Origin: an uncultured Mycoplasmatota bacterium
GTDB lineage: Bacteria; Bacillota_I; Bacilli_A; RF39; UBA660
Direction of reading: 5' to 3'
NCBI GenBank assembly: GCA_900543825.1
Contig: UQSR01000010.1
Coordinates: 1-43,019, forward strand
Length of the DNA stretch: 43,019 nucleotides
Below the pieces are notes generated by a model. That model was not told the DNA's origin, ran no database searches, and was given only the letters and a program-made list of their open reading frames with translations. Below, in pieces: positions 17,489 through 25,756 of this stretch. The translations under genes and the position numbers were made by a program. Numbering within the stretch: the stretch's first letter is position 1; each line of letters opens with the position of its first letter.

Positions 17489-20181
17489 AAAAGTTAACAG
17501 GAAATGAAATAATAAAAACATACATAGACTTTTTTGTAGAAAGAGGGCACACATATATAGAATCAGCATCATTAATTCCACAAAATGATCCAACAGTATT
17601 ATGGATAAATGCTGGTGTAACACCACTGAAAAAATACTTTGATGGAACAGTAGTACCAAAAAACAAAAGACTAGTAAGTTGCCAAAAATGTATTAGAACT
17701 GGTGATATTGAAGAAGTAGGAAAAACAGCTAGACATCATACATTCTTCCAAATGTTAGGTAATTTTAGTATCGGCGATTATTTTAAAAAAGAAGCTCTTC
17801 CTTGGGCTTGGGAATTATTAACAAGTCCGAAATACTTTGCAATGGATAAAGACAAATTATACATAACAGTATATACTCATGACGAAGAGACATATAATAT
17901 ATGGTTGTCATTAGGAGTAAAACCATCACATCTAATAAAACTAGATACAAACTTTTGGGAAATAGGACCAGGCCCATCAGGCCCAGATACCGAAATCTTC
18001 TATGATAGAGGAGAAAAATATGATAAACAAAAAAGAGGCATATCTATGCTTCAAAACGAAGAAGAAAACGATCGTTATATAGAAATATGGAATAATGTAT
18101 TAAGCCAATTTAATGCTACTGAAGGACTATCAAGAGAAGAATATCCAGAATTACCACATAAAAATATTGATACAGGTATGGGTGTAGAAAGAATGGCTTG
18201 TATTCTACAGGAGACAGAAACAAACTATGAAACAGATTTATTTATGCCAATAATGCATAAAATAGAAGAAATATGTAACATTCCATATAATGGTCAAATG
18301 CAGTTCAAAGTAATAGCAGATCATATAAGAACTTTAACATTTGCTTTATCAGATGGAGCAGTATTTGAAAACGTAGGAAGAGGTTATGTATTAAGAAGAC
18401 TATTAAGAAGAGCCTCAAGAATGGGTAGAAAACTAAATATAAATAAAGAATTTCTATCACCATTAGTAGATGTAGTAGTGGATAACTACAAAGAAATATA
18501 TCCAGAATTAGTAGGAACAATGCCAAAGGTAAAAGAACTAATATCTAAAGAAGAATTACTATTCCAAAAAACCCTATTATCAGGAGAAAAGAAATTAGAA
18601 GAACTATTCAAAAACAAAAATAAAGTTATTAGTGGTAAAGATGCCTTTAAATTATATGATACATATGGATATCCAATAGAACTAACAGAAGAAGCCGCTA
18701 TGGAAAAAGGATTTACTGTAGATAAAGAAGAGTTTAAAGCCTATATGAACGCTCAAAAAGAGTTAGCTCGTAAAAATAGAAAACTAATTAGTAGTATGAA
18801 TCTTCAAAATGAATTACTAATAAATTATAAAGAAGAAAGTAAGTTTGTCGGCTATGATAAATTAGGATTAGAAACAGAAGTACTAGCCATCATGAAAGAT
18901 AATAACTTTGTAGATACATGTAGTGAAGACTGCTATATATTCTTAAAAGAAAATCCATTCTATGCCGAAAGCGGTGGCCAAGTATCAGACTCAGGATATT
19001 TAAAAAATGATAAATGTAAATTAGAAGTAACAAATGTCATCAAAGCACCAAATGGCCAACACTTACTAGAAGTTAAAGTATTAGAAGGAACAATAAATAA
19101 AGGTGATAAAATACTAACCCATGTATCTAAAGAAAAAAGATTAGCTATCATGAAGAATCATTCAGCAGCACATTTACTTCAAAAAAGCCTTCAAGAGTTA
19201 TTAGGAGATGCCGTTCATCAAGCAGGATCAAAAGTAGATGAAGAAAGTCTACGTTTTGATTTCACTTATCAAGGAAAACTATCAGATGAACTAATACTAA
19301 AAGTAGAAAATCTAGTAAATGACAAAATACAAAGAGGCTATGAAACAAATATAGAATATATGAATATCAAAGAAGCAAAAGAAAAAGGTGCCATGGCTTT
19401 ATTTAACGATAAATATGGTAGTACCGTAAGAGTAGTAACACTAGGCCCCTCTATTGAATTATGCGCAGGTACTCATGTATCAAATACTAAAGATATAAAT
19501 AAATTCGCTATTGCTATAGTAGAAAATAAAGGAGCGGATACTTATCGTATAATTGGAGCAACAGACGCAAATATCCCTAAAGTTCTTGAAGAAGAAATAA
19601 AAAAATACAACGATGAAATGATCAAATTATTAGATAAAGCAAAAAAAATAATAAATGCTGCTAAAGAATTAGATATTGAATTAAACTTTAACTTTAATAT
19701 TAATAATGATATTCCAACTAGTTACAGAGATATAGTTATAAATAAAAACGAATTAGAAACATTAAGAGAATCACTAAAGAAATTAGAGAAAGACTTTACT
19801 ACTAAAAAAAGTGAAAAATCAGTAAGTGATTTATCAAGTTTCTTAGAAATAAAAGAAGAAATAAATGGTATAACTACTATAATAACAATAACTAATGGCT
19901 ATGATATAGCCTCATTAAAACAAATAGCTTCAGCCTTGAGTAATCAAATAGGAGATAATAATTTTGTACTATTAGCCAATGTAAATGAAAATAACTCAGT
20001 TAATTATATAGCAAAAGCAACATCAAATCGTATTAACTGTGGTGAAATAGTAAAAGATTTATCAGTACGTTCAGGAGGAAATGGAGGAGGTAATAAGTCC
20101 TTTGCCCAAGGTGGAGGAACAGATGCCACTATCGTAAGTAAGATCTTAATGAATGTAAAAGAGCAAATAAATACTTTATAA
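17485..20181 (+). CDS. alaS: Alanyl-tRNA synthetase
   Basis: Charges tRNA-Ala with alanine. At 898 residues it is full length. Order: class II catalytic domain from the start (RGHTYIESASLIPQNDPTVLW, CQKCIRTGDIEEVG, RHHTFFQMLGNFSIGDYF), tRNA-recognition helical domain, editing domain with the zinc/active-site residues His559 and His563 (HSAAH) and Cys660 and His664 (CAGTH), and a C-terminal domain with the glycine-rich GGNGGGNKSFAQGGG end typical of AlaS. Every key motif is present. It is translationally coupled to the upstream P-loop kinase through an ATGA overlap. It is followed directly by a terminator whose stem begins on the stop codon. Confidence 0.98.
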   Translation: MKKLTGNEIIKTYIDFFVERGHTYIESASLIPQNDPTVLWINAGVTPLKKYFDGTVVPKNKRLVSCQKCIRTGDIEEVGKTARHHTFFQMLGNFSIGDYFKKEALPWAWELLTSPKYFAMDKDKLYITVYTHDEETYNIWLSLGVKPSHLIKLDTNFWEIGPGPSGPDTEIFYDRGEKYDKQKRGISMLQNEEENDRYIEIWNNVLSQFNATEGLSREEYPELPHKNIDTGMGVERMACILQETETNYETDLFMPIMHKIEEICNIPYNGQMQFKVIADHIRTLTFALSDGAVFENVGRGYVLRRLLRRASRMGRKLNINKEFLSPLVDVVVDNYKEIYPELVGTMPKVKELISKEELLFQKTLLSGEKKLEELFKNKNKVISGKDAFKLYDTYGYPIELTEEAAMEKGFTVDKEEFKAYMNAQKELARKNRKLISSMNLQNELLINYKEESKFVGYDKLGLETEVLAIMKDNNFVDTCSEDCYIFLKENPFYAESGGQVSDSGYLKNDKCKLEVTNVIKAPNGQHLLEVKVLEGTINKGDKILTHVSKEKRLAIMKNHSAAHLLQKSLQELLGDAVHQAGSKVDEESLRFDFTYQGKLSDELILKVENLVNDKIQRGYETNIEYMNIKEAKEKGAMALFNDKYGSTVRVVTLGPSIELCAGTHVSNTKDINKFAIAIVENKGADTYRIIGATDANIPKVLEEEIKKYNDEMIKLLDKAKKIINAAKELDIELNFNFNINNDIPTSYRDIVINKNELETLRESLKKLEKDFTTKKSEKSVSDLSSFLEIKEEINGITTIITITNGYDIASLKQIASALSNQIGDNNFVLLANVNENNSVNYIAKATSNRINCGEIVKDLSVRSGGNGGGNKSFAQGGGTDATIVSKILMNVKEQINTL

Positions 20182-20202
20182 GAGGAACAATTCCTCTTTT
20201 TT
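20181..20202 (+). terminator. Intrinsic terminator after alaS
   Basis: AGAGGAA, loop CAA, TTCCTCT, then TTTTT. The stem starts on the last base of the alaS stop codon. Confidence 0.9.
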
Positions 20203-20246
20203 CATACCTCAAAAGCAATAATCATATATATTATTAGAGGTACATT

Positions 20247-20540
20247 ATGAAAAAACTAATAAATAAAATATATAATACTATCATACCAATACTAATCTTT
20301 TTAATTATTACAATATTAATGTTATATATAAATATACCACCACTCATTACATTATTAACATCCACTTCCTTAGCGGCCATAACCTTATTATTAAATACAA
20401 ATATTCATAATCACCAATATAGTAATAAAAACATCAAAACCATTAGTGGAACAATCAAAGACACAAAAACATATACATATCCAGTAAATAAGATTATAAG
20501 AAGTAAAGATAAAGTCAAAAAAAGAATAAAAAGAAAATAA
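20247..20540 (+). CDS. Small membrane protein, unknown function
   Basis: 97 residues, not recognised. Two adjacent hydrophobic segments (about 10-30 and 33-50) are followed by a basic tail with many Lys, Asn and Thr, ending in a Lys/Arg cluster (KDKVKKRIKRK). A ribosome site GAGG lies 8 bases before the ATG. It stands alone between two terminators. Confidence 0.65.
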   Translation: MKKLINKIYNTIIPILIFLIITILMLYINIPPLITLLTSTSLAAITLLLNTNIHNHQYSNKNIKTISGTIKDTKTYTYPVNKIIRSKDKVKKRIKRK

Positions 20541-20544
20541 AAAT

Positions 20545-20588
20545 AGTGCATTAGGCAAACAAAACACATGCCTCTTGCACTTTTTTCA
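20545..20588 (+). terminator. Strong intrinsic terminator
   Basis: AGTGCA, TT, AGGCA, an 11-base loop, TGCCT, CT, TGCACT, then TTTTT. An 11-bp stem with a small internal loop. Confidence 0.9.
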
Positions 20589-20603
20589 TTTTTTTGCTAT
20601 AAT
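20575..20603 (+). promoter_or_regulatory. Promoter of the RNase J-like gene, overlapping the terminator
   Basis: TTGCAC (20575-20580) is the 3' arm of the preceding terminator; after a 17-base spacer comes TGCTATAAT (TATAAT at 20598-20603). Confidence 0.75.
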
Positions 20604-20642
20604 TATAAAGGTCTTTTACTTGTAAAGAAAGGAGAAATAAAA

Positions 20643-22292
20643 TTGAGTAAAATAAAAATGTTTTCATTAGGAGGACTAGATGAAAACGGAAAAAATATGT
20701 TTGTTATCGAAATAGATAAAAATATCTTTGTTTTTGAGGCAGGATTAAAATATGCCGATGAAATGACATTAGGTATCGATTATATAATACCAAATATAAG
20801 TTATTTAAAAGAAAATAAAAAAAGAATAAAAGGAATTTTTCTAACACACGCTCACGATGAGAATATCGGAGCATTATCAGACATTGTCCCTGAATTAGGG
20901 GATGTCCCAGTATATGCATCAAAGTATACAATAGATGTCGTAAGAAAAGAATTTGAAACATATCATATAAGTACAAATAATTTAAAAGAAATAAAAGCTT
21001 ATATTCCTATAGATATCAAAGGAGTAAAAATATTTCCTGTATCCTTATCACATTCATCTCCTGATAACTTTGGTTATGCCATATATACCAAGGATGGAGT
21101 AATATTTTATGCATCAGACTTCGTTATTGATCCAATAATGAAAGGCCCATACAAGACAGATATAGGAAAATTAGCCTATATAGGAAAACAAAATGTCTTA
21201 TGTTTATTAACAGAATCATGCTATGCTGATAAAGAAGGATTCACATCTCCTAAGCATCGTATAAGTAATCTAATTAGAGAAACCCTAAATACCAGCGAAG
21301 GAAGAATAATATTTAACGTAACAGATACACATTTATATCGTATTCAAGAATTATTTAGTGAAGTAGAAAATACAAATAGAAAAGTTGTAATCATGGGTAA
21401 AAGACTAAAAAGTATAATAGATACAGCTTTAGAAAATAAATACTTAACTATTGATAAAAAAATAATAGGGGACTTATCAAATATAAATGATAAAAATGTT
21501 GTAATATTAAATGCTAATGAGAAAGAAAAACCATACTATAACATTATGAAAATAGCTAATGGTTATGATAAATTCATAAAATTAAATGAAGAAGATACAG
21601 TGTTCTTAGCAACACCAATCTATGAAAATAGAGAAAAAACATATTACCATTTATTAGATGAATTATCTAAGACTGGAGCAGAAGTAGTAACATTATCCCC
21701 TAAAAAATATTTATCACATCATGCTTCATCAGAAGATTTAATGACAATGATAGATTTAATGAATCCAAAATACTATTTCCCAATAAGAGGAGAGTATAAG
21801 AATCAAGTTCAAAATGCTAATATTGCTTCTTTAGCGGGTATACCAAGTGAAAATATATTACTTAAAGAAAATGGCGATGTTGTAACTATCGAAAATGGTA
21901 TTTTAAAAGATACCTTTGAGAAGGTACCGTCAGGATCTATTTTAATAGATGGAAACTCATCAGATGATATTGGCGAAGTAGTATTAAAAGATAGAGAAAT
22001 GTTATCAGATAACGGTATAATGATAATATCCGTAACATTAAATAAACAAACAAAAGAGATAATATCTGGACCAGAAGTATTAACAAGAGGTTTTGTCTAT
22101 GTAAGAGATTCATATGAATTAATAAACGAAATAAAGAAAATATCCGAAGATATAATAATAAAGAATACCAAATCAGTAAAATATATCGAATACAACAAAG
22201 TAAAAAATATAATTAGAGATGAATTATCTAAATACCTAATAAAAGAAACTGGTAACAAACCAATGATAATAACAGTTATACAAGAAATATAG
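20643..22292 (+). CDS. RNase J family metallo-beta-lactamase protein with altered metal motif (J2-like)
   Basis: 549 residues, the normal RNase J length (J1 and J2 are about 555). RNase J enzymes are 5' exonucleases/endonucleases in mRNA decay and rRNA maturation. Metallo-beta-lactamase parts are clear: FLTHAHDENIGAL near 66-78, LSHSSPDNFGYAIYT, YASDFVIDP, LLTESCYADKEGFT and the beta-CASP region with SHHASSEDL. The first metal motif reads H69-A-H71-D72-E73-N74 where active enzymes have HxHxDH, so the Asp and third His are replaced. B. subtilis RNase J2 is also degraded at this motif. Start is TTG 20643 after AAAGGAG; an in-frame ATG at 20658 lies further from the site. Probably a weakly active or structural partner of another RNase J not in this window. 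Confidence 0.88.
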   Translation: MSKIKMFSLGGLDENGKNMFVIEIDKNIFVFEAGLKYADEMTLGIDYIIPNISYLKENKKRIKGIFLTHAHDENIGALSDIVPELGDVPVYASKYTIDVVRKEFETYHISTNNLKEIKAYIPIDIKGVKIFPVSLSHSSPDNFGYAIYTKDGVIFYASDFVIDPIMKGPYKTDIGKLAYIGKQNVLCLLTESCYADKEGFTSPKHRISNLIRETLNTSEGRIIFNVTDTHLYRIQELFSEVENTNRKVVIMGKRLKSIIDTALENKYLTIDKKIIGDLSNINDKNVVILNANEKEKPYYNIMKIANGYDKFIKLNEEDTVFLATPIYENREKTYYHLLDELSKTGAEVVTLSPKKYLSHHASSEDLMTMIDLMNPKYYFPIRGEYKNQVQNANIASLAGIPSENILLKENGDVVTIENGILKDTFEKVPSGSILIDGNSSDDIGEVVLKDREMLSDNGIMIISVTLNKQTKEIISGPEVLTRGFVYVRDSYELINEIKKISEDIIIKNTKSVKYIEYNKVKNIIRDELSKYLIKETGNKPMIITVIQEI

Positions 22293-22315
22293 AACAAAAC
22301 TATATTTCTTTTTTT
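22285..22315 (+). terminator. Intrinsic terminator after the RNase J-like gene
   Basis: AAATATAG, loop AACAAAA, CTATATTT, then CTTTTTTT. The stem overlaps the stop codon. Confidence 0.85.
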
Positions 22316-22358
22316 GTATAATAAATATAAATAAAGAAATAATAATAATGGTGATAGT

Positions 22359-22838
22359 ATGAAAAAAAGACTATTAGTAGTATTACTAATAATATTATTA
22401 ACATTAGCATATACCATAGCAAGTACTTATGCCGTAATAATAAATGTCAAAAGTGAAAGTGGTGTTAATGAAATAATAAATAAAATAACCATTAAAGATC
22501 TTTTAACAGGGGATGATAATGAATATAACGAAACATATTATGATGTAAAAAATACCCTGGATATTACTGAAGAAGAAATGAATATATTAATAAACTCTAA
22601 AGAATTAGATAAGAAATTACAAATAGTATTAAATAAAATAGTTGATTACAAAATAAATAAAAATATAAATTCCAAATTAACAAGTGATGAAATATATAAT
22701 ATGATTAAAGAAGCCACTAATAATGATAATACTATTCCATACTATTTAAAGAAAAAAGTACTAGAAAATAGTAAAATATATTCTGATGATATAAATGATT
22801 TTCTATATGATTTAGAAGTATCAGTGAAGGAAGCTTAA
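22359..22838 (+). CDS. Exported or membrane-anchored small protein, unknown function
   Basis: 159 residues, not recognised. A signal or anchor segment at about 4-25 (LLVVLLIILLTLAYTIAST) is followed by an acidic, Asn-rich helical exterior part with no cysteine. A ribosome site GGTGATAGT precedes the ATG. The next gene starts one base after its stop, so the two products are probably made together. Confidence 0.65.
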   Translation: MKKRLLVVLLIILLTLAYTIASTYAVIINVKSESGVNEIINKITIKDLLTGDDNEYNETYYDVKNTLDITEEEMNILINSKELDKKLQIVLNKIVDYKINKNINSKLTSDEIYNMIKEATNNDNTIPYYLKKKVLENSKIYSDDINDFLYDLEVSVKEA

Positions 22839-22839
22839 T

Positions 22840-23121
22840 ATGTTATATATAATATTATTTATAATAATCATAACTATAATACTATATATAGTAACTAAAG
22901 ATAAAAAATTAGTATTAAAATTAACTAGTGAGATAACTATATTATCTAGCATGTTAACTATTATAATAAGTATAGTACTAAGTTATATGATAAAAAATAG
23001 TACTAGTACTATAAATTTATCTGTCATAGCAAATACTATTCAAAATAAATTTATATTTAATAGTTTAATATTAATGTCTTTAGGATTTATAGAATTATCC
23101 TTTGTAAAAATATTAAAGTAG
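22840..23121 (+). CDS. Small multi-pass membrane protein, unknown function
   Basis: 93 residues with three hydrophobic segments (about 2-18, 28-50 and 71-90). Not recognised. It starts at once after the 22359-22838 gene with AGGAAG inside that gene's end as ribosome site. It may serve as membrane partner of the preceding exported protein (inference). Confidence 0.6.
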   Translation: MLYIILFIIIITIILYIVTKDKKLVLKLTSEITILSSMLTIIISIVLSYMIKNSTSTINLSVIANTIQNKFIFNSLILMSLGFIELSFVKILK

Positions 23122-23143
23122 CTTATAATAATAAGCTTTTTTT
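23120..23143 (+). terminator. Intrinsic terminator
   Basis: AGCTTAT, loop AATA, ATAAGCT, then TTTTTT. It overlaps the preceding stop codon. Confidence 0.85.
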
Positions 23144-23171
23144 CGTCTCACACTTTGTTGCTCGCCGTTTT

Positions 23172-23220
23172 CTAATGCCTAAGGTCATTAGAAAAAGTTT
23201 AGAGCCTAAGGTCTCCAAAC
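23172..23220. repeat. Twin hairpins with the same CCTAAGGT head
   Basis: Hairpin one is CTAATG-CCTAAGGT-CATTAG (23172-23191). Hairpin two is GTTTAGAG-CCTAAGGT-CTCCAAAC (23197-23220, one mismatch). The stems differ but the eight-base heads are identical, which suggests selection on the head or a repeated unit. It lies in a 207-base noncoding gap. Confidence 0.5.
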
Positions 23221-23283
23221 TGTAACATTATTAATTAAAGTACTATAAATACTATCCTTTTTATATAAAAATAAAAAAAACTA

Positions 23284-23312
23284 TTTCAATTTCCACCTTT
23301 TTTTGTTATAAT
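23284..23312 (+). promoter_or_regulatory. Extended -10 promoter of the lipoprotein operon
   Basis: TTTCAA (weak -35), a 17-base spacer and TGTTATAAT with TATAAT at 23307-23312. Lies 17 bases before the lipoprotein start. Confidence 0.65.
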
Positions 23313-23328
23313 GTAGAAGAGGTATGAT

Positions 23329-23973
23329 ATGAAAAAAAAAATTATACTATTATTAATACTGATACTATGTGTAGGATGTACTAGAATAGACAATGTTAAT
23401 GACTATAGTATTATTATAGATAAAATTATAAATAATAATTATAATAATCAAAATACAACATCCTTAGGATATACATATTATTTGCCTTTAGGAGTATCAA
23501 AGGTATACGATAAAGATTATAACCAAAAATTAAAAACAGAAGATACATTTATGTACTTATATGTTGATTCTGTGAGCTATTATTATCACAATACATTAAA
23601 CTTAGATGATAATATGATTAATAATAGTTACTATTATCACAAAATAAATAAAGATGATAAAGTAGGATATGTAGTTATAACAGAAGATAAAGATTTATAC
23701 TTTATAAAAGTAGTTTATAATTATGCTAAAATAGAATCTTATGTACCAAAGACAAAAATCGAGAATGTTCTTGCAAATAGTATGATTATATTAAATAGTA
23801 TCAATTATAATGACAATCTAATAAAGAAAATTCTGGAAGATGAGCATGGTTCAAATATTGATAAAGAATATAAAATACAAAAACCAGATAATACCAAGAG
23901 TAAGTTTTCTGAGTATTTAAGTGAATATGTTCAAGAGGAAGAAAATAAGACACCAGATTTACCAGAATATTAA
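23329..23973 (+). CDS. Putative lipoprotein, unknown function
   Basis: 214 residues. The N-terminus MKKKIILLLILILCVGC is a lipoprotein signal with Cys17 as the likely lipidated residue, although the -3 position is Cys, not the usual Leu. The mature part is rich in Tyr, Asn and Asp (SVSYYYHNTLNLDDNM, YYYHKINKDDKVGYVVITEDKD) and ends in a charged tail (EYVQEEENKTPDLPEY). No family recognised. The ribosome site GAGG lies 6 bases before the ATG. It is followed 14 bases later by the acidic-protein gene, so it heads a four-gene operon (23329-25718). Confidence 0.7.
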   Translation: MKKKIILLLILILCVGCTRIDNVNDYSIIIDKIINNNYNNQNTTSLGYTYYLPLGVSKVYDKDYNQKLKTEDTFMYLYVDSVSYYYHNTLNLDDNMINNSYYYHKINKDDKVGYVVITEDKDLYFIKVVYNYAKIESYVPKTKIENVLANSMIILNSINYNDNLIKKILEDEHGSNIDKEYKIQKPDNTKSKFSEYLSEYVQEEENKTPDLPEY

Positions 23974-23987
23974 AAAGGAGAGACAGT

Positions 23988-25052
23988 ATGAAATTTTTTG
24001 ATAAAGTAAAAGACTTATTCTCTGATGAAGAAGAAGTAGTAGAAACAGAAGAAATAGAAGTAGAAGAAAAAGAAGAACATAAACTTCCTACTTTTATGCG
24101 TAATAAAATAGAAGAAGAACAAAAAAGAGAAGAAGCAAGAAAAGTAAGGGAAGAAAGAGAAGAACCAGTTCCTAAAACAAATGTTATAAGTGATAGAGAA
24201 ATTGTAAAAACAAGAACTTCTAATAACTTTGCTTTTCCAATTGATATGGATGATTCTGATTTAGTTCCAGATTTAAGATATAGTAAACAAAATGTTCTAC
24301 AAAAAGAAAGAGAAAGAGAAAAGCCAATAGCGGAGTTATATGCTAAAAAAGAAGAACCAAAACCAAAAAAATTTAGACCAACTCCAGTCATATCTCCTGT
24401 ATATGGAGTATTAGATAAAAATTATACTAAAGATGAAGTAAAGGTTCAAGATGAAAATTCTTATGAAATACAAAGACCATCTAGAAAGGTTGACTTCGAA
24501 ACAGTAAGAAATAAAGCTTTTGGTACATTAACTGATGATTTAAAAAATGTTATGTGTGAAAATTGTGAGCTGTATCAAGAGGTAAAAATAACAAAAAATG
24601 CTGATAGAAAACCACAGATAGATAATAGTAATCTTTTAGCAAGTATGACTGAAGAAGGCCCAGCAGAAGACATATCATTAGGAGATGCTGAAGATAACTA
24701 TTTTGACTTTGGCGTAAGTTATGAACCACCCAAAAAAGAAGAACCAAAAACAGTAGATATAACAGATGAAGTAAAAATAGTAGATCACAATGAAGAAGAA
24801 TCTAAAGCCGAAAAAATAGAGGTAAAAGAAAAACCAGAAACAAGACAAACAACAAAAGCTAAAGAAAATAAACAGAAGTTAGAAGATAAAGATTTTCTTG
24901 AAGATACTAAAGAATTCGAAAGTTTAACTCACGATGAAGAAGATATAAACGAAATATTAAAAGGCACTGAAGACATTACACAAACCGATGATTCAAATGA
25001 TATATTTAATCTAATAGATTCAATGTATGACGAAGAGGAGGATAAGAAATAA
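23988..25052 (+). CDS. Acidic, low-complexity cytoplasmic protein with a conserved FRPTPVISPVYGVLD motif
   Basis: 354 residues, mostly Glu, Asp and Lys, predicted to be largely disordered, with no membrane segment. The N-terminus MKFFDKVKDLFSDEEE resembles the amphipathic start of membrane-binding proteins such as SepF, but the SepF core is absent. The one conserved-looking block is FRPTPVISPVYGVLDKNYTK near residues 127-146; I have seen this motif in unnamed proteins of related Bacilli, but no function is known to me. The stop overlaps the next start (TAATG). Position between a lipoprotein and the DUF948/YtxH pair suggests a peripheral envelope role (inference). Confidence 0.7.
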   Translation: MKFFDKVKDLFSDEEEVVETEEIEVEEKEEHKLPTFMRNKIEEEQKREEARKVREEREEPVPKTNVISDREIVKTRTSNNFAFPIDMDDSDLVPDLRYSKQNVLQKEREREKPIAELYAKKEEPKPKKFRPTPVISPVYGVLDKNYTKDEVKVQDENSYEIQRPSRKVDFETVRNKAFGTLTDDLKNVMCENCELYQEVKITKNADRKPQIDNSNLLASMTEEGPAEDISLGDAEDNYFDFGVSYEPPKKEEPKTVDITDEVKIVDHNEEESKAEKIEVKEKPETRQTTKAKENKQKLEDKDFLEDTKEFESLTHDEEDINEILKGTEDITQTDDSNDIFNLIDSMYDEEEDKK

Positions 25053-25327
25053 TGACAGTGGAAATGGTTTTACCAACAATATTATATATTTTAGGTGCTA
25101 TATTATTAGTAACATTAATAATATTAACTATAAAGCTTATCATTACAATGAATAAAATAGAGAAAGTTGTTGATAATATTAGTGGAAAGGTAAAAACACT
25201 AGATGGCCTATTTGAAATGGTTGGCCTAGTAACAGGAAAGTTTACAGCAATAACAGATAGAATAGTAGATGGTGTAGCTTTATTAATAGAAAAACTATTT
25301 AAAGGAAAGGAAGATAAAAATGAGTAA
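25052..25327 (+). CDS. DUF948-like membrane-anchored protein
   Basis: 91 residues. One membrane segment at about 6-29, then an amphipathic helical stretch (NKIEKVVDNISGKVKTLDGLFE) typical of the DUF948 (YoxC-like) group often found beside YtxH-domain proteins. ATG overlaps the previous stop by one base (TAATG) and its own end overlaps the ytxH-like gene by 8 bases. Function unknown; in Bacillus such pairs are linked with general stress. Confidence 0.75.
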   Translation: MTVEMVLPTILYILGAILLVTLIILTIKLIITMNKIEKVVDNISGKVKTLDGLFEMVGLVTGKFTAITDRIVDGVALLIEKLFKGKEDKNE

Positions 25328-25718
25328 AAAAGGATTAGGAAAAATAGCATTAGGAGCAACAGTAGGAGCAGGATTAGCACTATTATTTGCCCCTAAAAAA
25401 GGATCAGATTTAAGAAGGGATATCAAGAAAAAAATTGACGATATCATCAAAGATGTTGATCAAATGAAAGTAGAAGATATCAAGAAAGAATTCAAAGATA
25501 AAGTAGAAGAAGTAACAAATGGTATCGAAGATTTAAATAAAGAAAAAGTACTAAAAGCTGCTAAGAAAAAAGGAAAAGAATTACAAGATAAAGCAGAAGA
25601 TTTAGTAAAACTAGCTAAAGAAAAAGGTACTCCAGTGCTTGAGGGAATGGCTAACGATTTAAGAGAAAAAGTAATTTCAGCAGCACAAGAAGTAATAGAT
25701 AAATTAGAAGAAAAATAA
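25320..25718 (+). CDS. YtxH-domain protein
   Basis: 132 residues. The N-terminal glycine-rich membrane helix GKIALGATVGAGLALLFAPK (about 7-26) followed by KGSDLRRDIK is the YtxH signature. The rest is a long Lys/Glu-rich helix, likely coiled coil. Members are small membrane-associated stress proteins of unknown mechanism. Translationally coupled to the DUF948-like gene. Confidence 0.85.
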   Translation: MSKKGLGKIALGATVGAGLALLFAPKKGSDLRRDIKKKIDDIIKDVDQMKVEDIKKEFKDKVEEVTNGIEDLNKEKVLKAAKKKGKELQDKAEDLVKLAKEKGTPVLEGMANDLREKVISAAQEVIDKLEEK

Positions 25719-25740
25719 TCACTAGTGATTATTTCTTTTA
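25716..25740 (+). terminator. Intrinsic terminator after ytxH-like gene
   Basis: Inverted repeat AATAATCACTAGTGATTATT followed by TCTTTT; it includes the stop codon. Confidence 0.75.
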
Positions 25741-25756
25741 ATAGAAAGGATTAACA

